Shown here: positions 25,978 through 34,108 of the stretch, piece by piece
Position numbering within the stretch: position 1 is the stretch's first letter
Layout: each line of letters begins with the position of its first letter
DNA from: Haloferax namakaokahaiae
Lineage (GTDB): Archaea > Halobacteriota > Halobacteria > Halobacteriales > Haloferacaceae
Reading direction: 5' to 3'
Assembly: GCF_042663225.1 (NCBI RefSeq)
Contig: NZ_JBHTAA010000002.1
Location: forward strand, 248,001 to 312,000
DNA: 64,000 nucleotides
Position numbers and translations under genes: made by a program
The notes under the pieces: model-generated
Seen by the model: only the letters and a program-made list of their open reading frames with translations
Database searches by the model: none
What the model was told of the DNA's origin: nothing

Positions 25978-26842
25978 CGTTGTGATAACTACCTCGTTCA
26001 CACGACGCCGCCGTCTGCTGACGTTCGCTCGGCGTCCGGGAACAGGTCTCGTTCATCGATGTACCCCTTCGAAATCTCTCCGGTGTACTGCAGTTCGCCC
26101 ACTATCGATACGGTGGGTTGGCATGGTTAGTCGTGGGTATATCACACATGGTCATAAGTCTGACCGTATACCGAGTTCGACCAAGACGTCGGTAACACAG
26201 AACCACGTGGGAGGGGGCGTCGAAGGCCACATATTCGGTCACGACGAACAGCATTTTCTAGTCCTTTATTTCAATACTTACCCAATAATCGAATAGAAAC
26301 ACTATTTTGTTTGTTTATCACGGATAGAATCAGGGTTCTGTGCAACATCTTCGCCTGAATGGCCATCGAGTCGTCCAAGACGGGGGTTACGTTAGATATT
26401 ACAGGAGTATATTTGTAAAACTACTGCACGGAAGGTTCTCGTGTGTCTTTGCGAGAGTGCAGTCTCTGTCCACCAACAGTGGACGAAAGCCGCATTATTT
26501 CAACTTTCGGACGGTTAACGCGGCCGTATACGACTTTGTGAAGACCTAGAGAAAGCGTACGGAGGATCGTCACAATAGAAGTCGAGAGTGGTTCTCGAAC
26601 GATCGTTAGACAAAATTACCCGTGTAATTCGGCCTCACCGAACGGAAAATCTGAGAATCGATGGATCTACTGAAATATCGAATACTAGTGTACAAAGTAC
26701 TGAATACTTTTATCACGATAATTAGTAACACAGTGTTGTTCGGCACGACCGAAAGTACGAACGCGTTCATTACGTCCGTATTCGACTATCTCGGGAGACG
26801 GGTACTGAAACATTTAGTACAGAGCGCTTCACACGTGGATAT
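25978..26842. other. AT-rich intergenic region of about 865 bases upstream of the IclR gene
   Basis: No convincing gene is seen; the short frames here have no domain or start signal. The base composition is clearly AT-rich compared with neighbouring genes. It contains several TACTGAA direct repeats near the IclR start and two solitary GTATAC words (26166 and 26526). It may be a large control region for the IclR regulator and the FAD/Fe-S gene on the other side, or a remnant of decayed genes. Confidence 0.55.
26668..26820. repeat. Three TACTGAA repeats and a GTACT/AGTAC inverted repeat before the IclR gene
   Basis: TACTGAA occurs at 26668, 26698 and 26803. The last is part of an inverted repeat gtact(9)agtac at 26802-26820. 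Placed 23-175 bases upstream of the GTG start at 26843, they could bind the IclR protein itself (autoregulation). Confidence 0.35.
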
Positions 26843-27610
26843 GTGAAAGACGGTCACACCGAACGACGGATGGTGAAGTCGGACGAGACGCTCCTCTCTA
26901 TCGTCGAATATCTCCGGGAAGCCGACGGGGCAGGCGTCACGGAGATTGCGAACCATCTCAAACTGGCGAAAAGTACAGTCTACGACCACCTCGTAACCAT
27001 GCGTGAGTATGGATTCTTCGTCAAGCGAGGCCAACGGTATCACCTCGGATTGCAATTTTTCAGCTACGGTCAGTACGTTCGAAACCAGTTCAAAATCTAC
27101 GAGGCGGCAAAACCGGTCGTGGACCGGCTCACCGAGCGCACGGGGGAGATGGTTTGGCTCATCGCACACGAGAACGGTCGAATCATGTACCTCTACGGGC
27201 ACGCGGGAGCGACCGATATCAACGCGAACAGCCTCATCGGCTCGTGGGCGTACATGCACTGCAACTCAGCGGGGAAGGCCATACTCGCACACCTCGACGA
27301 CTCGGAAGTCGAACAAATCATCCAGCGACACGGACTTCCGGCCCGAACCGAGTACACGACGACGGACCCCGACGAGTTGCGCGACGAACTCACGACGATT
27401 CGCCAACAGGGGTTCGCATTGAACATGGGTGAGGACCTCGAAGGAATCCACGCGATTGGAGTTCCACTGTTGTTCGACGAGGAGGTCCAAGGCGCGCTTG
27501 CGGTCGCCGGACCAGCCCACCGGGTCACCAGAGAGCGGTGTGAAGAGGAACTCGCCGAACAGTTGTTCGCCGCGCGGAACGACATCGAACTCAACCTCGT
27601 CTACAGCTAA
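26843..27610 (+). CDS. IclR-family transcriptional regulator
   Basis: This 255-residue protein has an N-terminal winged helix (GVTEIANHLKLAKSTVYDHL, about residues 30-50) and a C-terminal IclR effector domain (TGEMVWLIAHENGRIMYLYG onward), including CNSAGKAILAHL and HAIGVPLLFDE. IclR proteins sense aromatic or short acids and control catabolic operons. The start is GTG 26843; ATG 26870 is an alternative nine codons later. It is the only recognisable catabolite-type regulator in the window and is central to the aromatic region, so it is the leading candidate for binding the operator-like repeats upstream. Confidence 0.88.
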   Translation: MKDGHTERRMVKSDETLLSIVEYLREADGAGVTEIANHLKLAKSTVYDHLVTMREYGFFVKRGQRYHLGLQFFSYGQYVRNQFKIYEAAKPVVDRLTERTGEMVWLIAHENGRIMYLYGHAGATDINANSLIGSWAYMHCNSAGKAILAHLDDSEVEQIIQRHGLPARTEYTTTDPDELRDELTTIRQQGFALNMGEDLEGIHAIGVPLLFDEEVQGALAVAGPAHRVTRERCEEELAEQLFAARNDIELNLVYS

Positions 27611-27652
27611 CACGTCGGCGTCGTCTTTCTCGGTTCACCGTTTCGGAGACGA

Positions 27653-28519
27653 CTACGAGAGTCCCGAGAGGAGTGGTTCGACAGTGCAACTCGTCGTGGG
27701 ACACGCTGCGACGAAAAGGACGGCCGTAACCGGGTACACGAGCACCATCTGCCGAACGACGACTCGCTCTGCGACGGAGTCGAACGCGACGACACCACCG
27801 CCGAGGAGAACTGGCACTGACGCGAGTGCGGTTCGTGGGAGTGTCGATTGGGTGACGAGTACTGCGACGAGCACTGCGGAACTGAGGAACAGCGCCGCAC
27901 TCACCACCCTCGCACGCCGCTCGCCGAGGACGACCGGAATCGTGCGTTTGTCGATACGCTCGTCGAATTCGATGTCGGTGCGGTCGATAGAGACCTTGAC
28001 ACCAGACAGGATGACGACGAACAGCACCCCGATAGCGACCACACTTTGCGCGAGCGACGACTCTTGCGCGAGGTACCCACCCACGAGTGCGAGTGCGATA
28101 CCAACCGGGTAGTCGATGGTGACCCCGACCGGATTCGTATCGAGAATTGGTGCGTGAAGAATCGCAAGCACCCAAAGGACGACCACAGACCCAGCGGCCG
28201 CGACGCTGGAATCGAGTGCCAGCAATCCCGCCAGTGACAGGCAACAGAGACTGGCAAGGACGATGGCAAACTGCGTCCTGCGAAGTGAGAGCGCGGGAGG
28301 TTCCTCGCCGCGCAGGTGAGCATCGACGTACTCGTCAACGACGTGCGCCGTATAGAGCGCCGAAGCAACCGCGGCCGCGTGGAGAGAGCCACTCCAGAGA
28401 GAAACCGACGGAGCCAACAGACCACCAAAAACAGACATCCCAACTGCTGGGGCCATGAACGTCGGCTTCACTTGCGTGAGTAATCCGCCAACGAAGGACG
28501 TGCCGTCTGCGGTGGTCAT
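27653..28519 (-). CDS. UbiA-family prenyltransferase-like membrane protein
   Basis: This 288-residue polytopic membrane protein has about eight to nine hydrophobic helices. The first Asp-rich loop (HVVDEYVDAHLRGEE) and the second (SIDRTDIEFDERIDKRTIPV) resemble UbiA's two motifs, though the first lacks the usual N-D-x-x-D pattern. UbiA enzymes transfer prenyl chains to aromatic acceptors such as 4-hydroxybenzoate or to other quinone or lipid precursors. ATG 28519 was chosen; ATG 28525 is also possible. The gene is convergent with the IclR gene and divergent from the second acyl-CoA synthetase; a functional link to aromatic metabolism is possible but not shown. Confidence 0.75.
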   Translation of the reverse strand: MTTADGTSFVGGLLTQVKPTFMAPAVGMSVFGGLLAPSVSLWSGSLHAAAVASALYTAHVVDEYVDAHLRGEEPPALSLRRTQFAIVLASLCCLSLAGLLALDSSVAAAGSVVVLWVLAILHAPILDTNPVGVTIDYPVGIALALVGGYLAQESSLAQSVVAIGVLFVVILSGVKVSIDRTDIEFDERIDKRTIPVVLGERRARVVSAALFLSSAVLVAVLVTQSTLPRTALASVPVLLGGGVVAFDSVAERVVVRQMVLVYPVTAVLFVAACPTTSCTVEPLLSGLS

Positions 28520-28702
28520 ACACATCAATTGGGGATGCCTGCAAAAAATGTGGTCGGTACCGGGAGGTGAGTAAACCAGAACGGCGAACGTCTGCGACAG
28601 ACCTCGCCGCAATCATTCGGACCGCGTCACGTGACGTGTCCATCAGCAATTACCGATACAATTAATGCCCGGAGATGGTGTTGATAGCACATACCATACA
28701 GT

Positions 28703-30247
28703 ATGAAATTTCTAACTGCGTTCCAGCGCACGGTCCGTGTACACGGGTCCGATACCGCGCTCATCACAGAAGACGGGGATGAATACACGTACGCCGAATT
28801 CGACCAGCGGAGCACCCAACTGACACACGCACTTACCGAACGCCTCGACGACGCGCCGTGTGCGGTTTTAGCACTGAATGGGGTTTTGGCCGCCGAGTCG
28901 ATGATTGCAGGGCACAAACGGGGAGTGCCGACCGTTCAACTTTCGTTCCGTGGAAAGCCGGACGAGCTAGTGACGATGGCGAACGTCGCCGACTCGAAGG
29001 GACTGCTCTTCGACGACGCCAACGCCGAGACCGCGTTGAAACTGCTCGAAAAGGGAACGTTCGAACTCGCGGTGCACGCCGGTGAACGGGACATCGATGT
29101 GGAGGGAGTCGAATCGTACGAAGACCTTCTCGATTCTGCACCCGAAAACGTCGATGCCGACCTTCCGATGGGAGAGAAGACGAGCATCTTCTTTACCAGT
29201 GGGACGACGAGCCAACCCAAAGCGGTCTCGTTCACGGGCGAGCAGATGTGGCTCGGTGCCTATCAGGGCGTCATGGAACACGGCATCGACCAGACCGACG
29301 TTGCGATTGTAACGACGCCCTGGTATCACATGGTCACCTCCGATGCGTGGCTATATCCACACTGGCTCGCCGGTGCGACGACCGTGCTCCACTCCAGTTT
29401 CGAGCCAGCAGAAGCGCTCGAACTCGTCGAGTCACACGAGGCGACGGGGCTTCTCGCGGTGCCAACGCAACTCAGTGCACTCAACGCAGTTCAAGAGCGA
29501 GAGGGCTACGATACGAGTTCGCTTCGTTACATTCGAACGGGTGGTGCCATCGTCTCCGCCGAACTCGTCGAACGAACGAAAGAGCACCTCGCAGAAGGGC
29601 TGTACAACACCTACGGGATGACCGAAGGCGGGCCAAATCTCACGTTTGCACACCCGTCGGACCAAGAAGCACATCCGGGAACCGTCGGCAAAGAGTCGTT
29701 TTCGTGGGAGGTTCGCGTCGTCGAAGCGGCACCGGTGGACGAGCATCCCGACCCTCGGGCAGTGGTCGATGCAGGCGAGCAAGGTGAAGTCATCGCGCGA
29801 GGGCCGGGCGTCCCAGACGGCTACCTCGATAACCCCGAGAGCGAGGCGAAGACGTTCTTCGACGAGTGGCTTCGGACACGAGACGTCGCCCAAGTGGACG
29901 AAGACGGCTATCTTTACATCGTTGACCGCGTCGATAACATGTTCATCAGCGGCGGTGAGAACGTCTACCCAAAGGAGGTCGAGCGCGCGCTCGAATCACA
30001 CAGTGCAATCTCCGAAGCGCTCGTCTTCGGCTTGGACGACGACTACTGGGGCAGCAAAGTCACTGCCATCGTCGTCACCGACGGGTCGGTAACCGAAGAC
30101 GAACTCGACCAGTTCTGCAAGCACCACGACTCGTTGGCGAACTACAAACGGCCGCGTGAGTATGCGATTCGGACCGAATCCTTCCCGAGAACGGATACGG
30201 GAACCGTCCAACGCGGAGCGGTTATCAGCGAGCATTTCCCCGAATGA
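28703..30247 (+). CDS. Adenylate-forming acyl-CoA synthetase lacking the A10 lysine
   Basis: This 514-residue ANL-family enzyme has the ATP loop FFTSGTTSQPKAV (about residues 162-174), YGMTEGG, and the hinge segment VDRVDNMFISGGENVYPKEVE. The C-terminal A10 motif, normally PRTxTGKxxR with a catalytic Lys, reads PRTDTGTVQR: the Lys is Thr. That residue positions the acyl-adenylate, so adenylation should be weak or lost unless another residue serves. Alternatives are a specialised CoA transferring role, or a luciferase/thioesterase-like reuse. It stands alone between the UbiA-like gene and the SLC13 transporter, both on the minus strand. Confidence 0.85.
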   Translation: MKFLTAFQRTVRVHGSDTALITEDGDEYTYAEFDQRSTQLTHALTERLDDAPCAVLALNGVLAAESMIAGHKRGVPTVQLSFRGKPDELVTMANVADSKGLLFDDANAETALKLLEKGTFELAVHAGERDIDVEGVESYEDLLDSAPENVDADLPMGEKTSIFFTSGTTSQPKAVSFTGEQMWLGAYQGVMEHGIDQTDVAIVTTPWYHMVTSDAWLYPHWLAGATTVLHSSFEPAEALELVESHEATGLLAVPTQLSALNAVQEREGYDTSSLRYIRTGGAIVSAELVERTKEHLAEGLYNTYGMTEGGPNLTFAHPSDQEAHPGTVGKESFSWEVRVVEAAPVDEHPDPRAVVDAGEQGEVIARGPGVPDGYLDNPESEAKTFFDEWLRTRDVAQVDEDGYLYIVDRVDNMFISGGENVYPKEVERALESHSAISEALVFGLDDDYWGSKVTAIVVTDGSVTEDELDQFCKHHDSLANYKRPREYAIRTESFPRTDTGTVQRGAVISEHFPE

Positions 30248-30320
30248 GTCCGGTGTTCTGGACCGATTCGAGTCCGAAATCGGGGATTCGGTTTCAAACC
30301 GGCTGACCGCGGGGAGAGCG

Positions 30321-31733
30321 TTAGAACACGACCGCAAATATCGCAATTTGAATCGGAACGAGTACGACCAGTGTTGCGAGAGAGCAGATGACGGTCATCC
30401 GAATCAATTCCCGAGAGTTCGCCATTTCTAGCCCGAGTATTGCGACGAGAACCGCCGACTGGTACGGGAAGAAGTAGGTGTTCAAGGCGACTGCCTCGGT
30501 CATCGCAACCGGCAGGAGTGGAATCCCGGCGGAGGCGGTAAACGAGATAAGAACCGGCGTCAACACGCTGGCGACGGCGAGACCCTCCATGACGAAGACG
30601 AGGGCGAGCGAGGCGAAGACGACGAAGACCAAGACGACTGCGAGCGACGCATCTGCAGGCAAGTACGACAGAATCTTCGTCGCCGCGAGGTCCGTAAAGG
30701 CGGTCTGTCGAAGCCCTTCTGCGATTGCGAAAATCGCGCCGAGAAAGAAGATTATCGTGAAGTCTGCTTCGCGGATGCGTTCGGGGGCGACGACACCGAT
30801 ACGCGGGGCAAACGCGAGAAGCGTGACGACGAGCGCGCCGTACAGCGGGTGTAATCCGTGGATAGAATCGGTCGCCCAGATGGCAACGCCGACGAGCAGG
30901 TACAGCAACATTCGGCGCTCTTCGGACGACACTCGCACGTCGGCCGCCGAGGCGACACGCTTTGCGAGTCCGCCCGCCTCGGTCGGGCGGTAAAGTACGT
31001 ACGCGAGGAGTGTGATGACGAGCGAACGCCCGATCGCCATGACTGGCCCGAGCCAGACGAGCCACTCCATCCATCCAATCGACAGCCCGCCGTTCGCCTC
31101 GACGATGCCGGTGATGATGATGTTCGCAAGCGAGCCAGTCAGTACGCCGCTCGACCCCGAGAAGGTGACAAAGAGCGGCCCGAGAAAGATGCCGAGTTTC
31201 GCTCGGCGCTCGCTGAACAGTCGGCCGAGCGAGATGAGAATCGGCCCGAGGATGAGCACGCGGACGAGCGACGACGGCACGAGGACGACGAGTCCCAAAG
31301 CGGCCACGGAGGTTGCGCCGAGGACGTACCGATAGACCGTCACCGCGTCTTGGGTGCCGGTCTCTGGGACGGCCCGGAGGACGTACTGTTCGACGAGCGA
31401 GGCGAGTCCGCTCTGTCGGGTCGCCTCACCAAGGAGAATCCCGAGGACGACGAGCCACGTCGCCGGCAGGCGAAACCCGACGAGCGCCAGTTGCGTCGAA
31501 AACGCGAGACCAATCAGGCCGACGCTGATGAGACCGGTGAACCACGGTTCGACAGGTGCGCCGATCCACAGCACGACCGAGAACACCGTAATCGCAAGCA
31601 TCGTCGCCATCTCACCGGAGACTGGCGCATAGAGAGAGATGCTCCCGGCGGCGACCATCGCAACGGGAATCGAGAGCCACGACACGTCAACGTCGAGAGA
31701 GCGGTCTAGAGACAAGAACGACCGTATCGTCAT
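30321..31733 (-). CDS. SLC13/DASS-type anion symporter
   Basis: This 470-residue protein has about 12 hydrophobic segments and the family's conserved loops: FSGSSGVLTGSLANIIITG (the first SN(A/S)x(T/S)P-like loop, here SGS-TGS) and the later VMEGLAVASVLTPVLISFTA. SLC13 proteins import dicarboxylates, sulfate or other anions with Na+. In a catabolic cluster it may carry an aromatic or dicarboxylic acid (inference). The stop is 74 bases from the stop of the acyl-CoA synthetase (convergent) and the start faces the MBL gene. Confidence 0.75.
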   Translation of the reverse strand: MTIRSFLSLDRSLDVDVSWLSIPVAMVAAGSISLYAPVSGEMATMLAITVFSVVLWIGAPVEPWFTGLISVGLIGLAFSTQLALVGFRLPATWLVVLGILLGEATRQSGLASLVEQYVLRAVPETGTQDAVTVYRYVLGATSVAALGLVVLVPSSLVRVLILGPILISLGRLFSERRAKLGIFLGPLFVTFSGSSGVLTGSLANIIITGIVEANGGLSIGWMEWLVWLGPVMAIGRSLVITLLAYVLYRPTEAGGLAKRVASAADVRVSSEERRMLLYLLVGVAIWATDSIHGLHPLYGALVVTLLAFAPRIGVVAPERIREADFTIIFFLGAIFAIAEGLRQTAFTDLAATKILSYLPADASLAVVLVFVVFASLALVFVMEGLAVASVLTPVLISFTASAGIPLLPVAMTEAVALNTYFFPYQSAVLVAILGLEMANSRELIRMTVICSLATLVVLVPIQIAIFAVVF

Positions 31734-31842
31734 GTGTTCTTACACCACGTTAGTCGTACCACGAAGGCCGCCGTGATGTGTGTTGCGGATATACACACAA
31801 CTTCGAAAAACGCTATGTTGGTCGGTGTCACACCTACACGTG

Positions 31843-32475
31843 ATGATAGACGAGTGTGCTCCCGACGTGTACGACCTCACGGTCGCAGAGATGAACGATG
31901 CGAGATACCGAGTGTTCGTCTTCGATGGCGAGGTACCGACACTGGTCGATTCGGGGTTCGAACACACCGTCGATACCGTCGTCGAGGCGCTCAGCGAACT
32001 CGAAATCGTACCTGAGCGACTCGTTATCACTCACGGTGACGGTGACCACATCGGTGGCCTCGAAAGGCTCGCCGACCACTACGGGCTCGAAACGTGGGTC
32101 CCCGAACAGACCGACCTCGACTCGTCGTACACACCCGACCACAGATACGGCGATGGCGACGAGGTCGGGGACTTCGTCGCAGTTCACACGCCCGGGCACG
32201 CCGAAGACCATCACGTCCTCATCGACGAGCAAACAGGCGTCGCGGTGCTCGGAGATGCAGTCTTCGGGGCCGACGCTCGTGGCTTGCCTGCGGGATACTT
32301 CGTTCTCCCGACCGGATTCTACTCAGCAGACCTCAACACCGCAGATGCGAGCCTCGAACGGCTTCTCGATTATTCGTTCGACGTCGGTCTCGTCTACCAC
32401 GGGTCGAGTGTCTCTGCCGAGGCGAGTGAAAAACTCGAAGCGTTCGTCAACTTCGTTGGAAAACCACAGGACTGA
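31843..32475 (+). CDS. Metallo-beta-lactamase-fold protein with an HGDGDH motif
   Basis: This 210-residue protein has the MBL order: THGDGDHIGG (about residues 66-75), HTPGHAEDHHVL, VAVLGDAVFG, and YHGSS near the end. The canonical HxHxDH motif reads H-G-D-G-D-H, so the second His is Asp; several MBL groups have this. ATG 31843 was chosen because the N-terminal extension upstream is not typical. It may hydrolyse a thioester or lactone in the pathway. It is 114 bases upstream of the FAD monooxygenase gene. Confidence 0.8.
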   Translation: MIDECAPDVYDLTVAEMNDARYRVFVFDGEVPTLVDSGFEHTVDTVVEALSELEIVPERLVITHGDGDHIGGLERLADHYGLETWVPEQTDLDSSYTPDHRYGDGDEVGDFVAVHTPGHAEDHHVLIDEQTGVAVLGDAVFGADARGLPAGYFVLPTGFYSADLNTADASLERLLDYSFDVGLVYHGSSVSAEASEKLEAFVNFVGKPQD

Positions 32476-32554
32476 GCACCACCGTGTCGGTAGGCACTCA
32501 GCGTACTTGCCGTTCAGCGACCGTAGTCGGGTGATTCGTATCGCTGACCAAAAT

Positions 32555-32564
32555 GCATATATGG
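32555..32564 (+). promoter_or_regulatory. TATA-like box of the FAD monooxygenase gene
   Basis: gcatatatgg is a strong TATA match 26-35 bases before the ATG at 32590. Confidence 0.55.
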
Positions 32565-32589
32565 GTCGTGTAGCAACGTTCTACCATCC

Positions 32590-33819
32590 ATGAGAAACGT
32601 TAGCGAGGGTTCCCCAGTGTTAGTTGCAGGTGCGGGCCCAGTCGGGATGACGACGGCGCTTGCCCTGCACGCTCGCGGAATCCCAGTGACAATTCTCGAA
32701 GCAGAATCGGAAGACCGTGACCGCTCTGGGAGCAGAGCAATCTACGTCCACGGTTCGACACTCCGAACGCTCAATCGTGTCTCGCCCGGACTCGGCAGCA
32801 AACTCGTCGAGAACGGACTCGTGTGGCCGACGCGGCGGACCTGCTGGCGCGGCAAGGAAGTGTTCTGTCGGACGTACGACTCTCCCGGCGGGAAGGGCGA
32901 CCTGCCGCACTTCACGAGCATCCCACAGGTACGAACTGAGGAGTTCATGCACGAGGCGCTCGAAGACGCCGGTATCGAGATTCACTGGGATTCGGCCGTC
33001 GAGAAGGTCGATTCGACCGAAGACGGTGTGACCGTCGAAACGTCCGACGGGCAGGTGTGGGAGACGCCGTACCTCGTCGGTGCAGACGGCGGTGGCTCGA
33101 CAGTTCGCAAGGAAATCGGTGCCGAGTTCGCCGGCGACCAGTCCGAGAACTCGTTCATCATCGCCGACGTGGACGAAGTCGAAGACGACCCGCTCCCGCT
33201 CGAACGCCTGTTCCACTACGACGACCCGAGCGTCGGTGGCCGAAACGTCTTGCTCGTTCCGTTTACGGGTGGCTGGCGACTCGACATCCAGTGTATCGAA
33301 GGCGACGACCCGGACGAACTCAGTAGCGACGAACAGATGCGCGAGTTCGTGGTCGAAGTCATGGGCGAGAAGTACGCAGACAACCTCACGTGGGTTTCGA
33401 GCTACAAGTTCCTGCAGGTCATGGCCGATACCTTCATCGACGACCACCGGCGCGTGCTGTTGGTCGGTGAGGCGGCCCACCTGCTCGCACCGTTCGGTGC
33501 TCGCGGGATGAACTCCGGTGTCGCCGACGCCGACGAGGCGGCCTCCGCAATCGCAGTCGCCGCCCGCTCGAAGTACGATTCGGTCGCTCACGACGAAGTC
33601 GAACTGTTCGCCGCACGCCGCGAGAAGGCCGCCCGCTACAACCTCGACGCAGCGGGGCAGGCACTCGAATACCTACAAGGCGACGACCCGGTCACCGTCC
33701 TTCGCAAAGAGGCGGCCGCCGCGCTCGCCGACTACTTCGAACCGGCGGGCGAGTACCTCGACGACGCGCCGTACGGTCCGCACACCCCACCGCCGATTGT
33801 GACGACCGGTAACTACTGA
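32590..33819 (+). CDS. Class A FAD-dependent aromatic monooxygenase
   Basis: This 409-residue PHBH-family protein has the FAD dinucleotide motif VAGAGPVGMTTAL at residues 12-24, the DG motif (VGADGGGSTVRKEIG) and the third motif LLVGEAAHLLAPFGARGMNSG, where the usual Gly-Asp is Gly-Glu. Relatives hydroxylate phenolic rings using NAD(P)H and O2: salicylate, 3-hydroxybenzoate (6-hydroxylase) and salicylyl-CoA 5-hydroxylases. In this window the product wanted is gentisate or gentisyl-CoA, so a 5- or 6-hydroxylase is likely (inference). It has a strong promoter of its own and is followed by an aldehyde dehydrogenase. Confidence 0.88.
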   Translation: MRNVSEGSPVLVAGAGPVGMTTALALHARGIPVTILEAESEDRDRSGSRAIYVHGSTLRTLNRVSPGLGSKLVENGLVWPTRRTCWRGKEVFCRTYDSPGGKGDLPHFTSIPQVRTEEFMHEALEDAGIEIHWDSAVEKVDSTEDGVTVETSDGQVWETPYLVGADGGGSTVRKEIGAEFAGDQSENSFIIADVDEVEDDPLPLERLFHYDDPSVGGRNVLLVPFTGGWRLDIQCIEGDDPDELSSDEQMREFVVEVMGEKYADNLTWVSSYKFLQVMADTFIDDHRRVLLVGEAAHLLAPFGARGMNSGVADADEAASAIAVAARSKYDSVAHDEVELFAARREKAARYNLDAAGQALEYLQGDDPVTVLRKEAAAALADYFEPAGEYLDDAPYGPHTPPPIVTTGNY

Positions 33820-34108
33820 AGCGGTGATCGAAGCCAAGCAGTATTCGAAGCCAAGCAGTAATCGAGGCACACGGTCGAATCACGACGGCGTTACTCCGCC
33901 CGCGACTCGCGGCGGGGCCCTCCGTTGCGGTCGTTTTCGCTCGGCAGCAGTGGCGACTGACGGAGCGTTTCGACTTCGAGTCTCGTTTCTCAGATAGTCA
34001 CGAATGGCTGGATGACGGTCCAGAGCAGGTATCTGAGGCTATCGGAACGAGAAGTTCTCTCTGGTTTCCAACCGGGTTTAGTGTTCGAGATATAACACAA
34101 CAGTGCAC
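33820..34108. other. Intergenic region with a short tandem repeat
   Basis: No gene. It contains tcgaagccaagcagta at 33828-33843 and again at 33845-33860, just after the monooxygenase stop, and an AT-rich promoter-like tract before the aldehyde dehydrogenase. Confidence 0.5.

Noticed and set aside
26340..26549. Short open frames in the AT-rich tract before the IclR gene
   Set aside because: They have no domain, no promoter at the right distance and a composition unlike the acidic proteins of this genome.
33828..33860. 16-base direct repeat after the FAD monooxygenase gene
   Set aside because: Only two copies with a 17-base period; too little for a CRISPR or an attachment site and probably a small slippage duplication.
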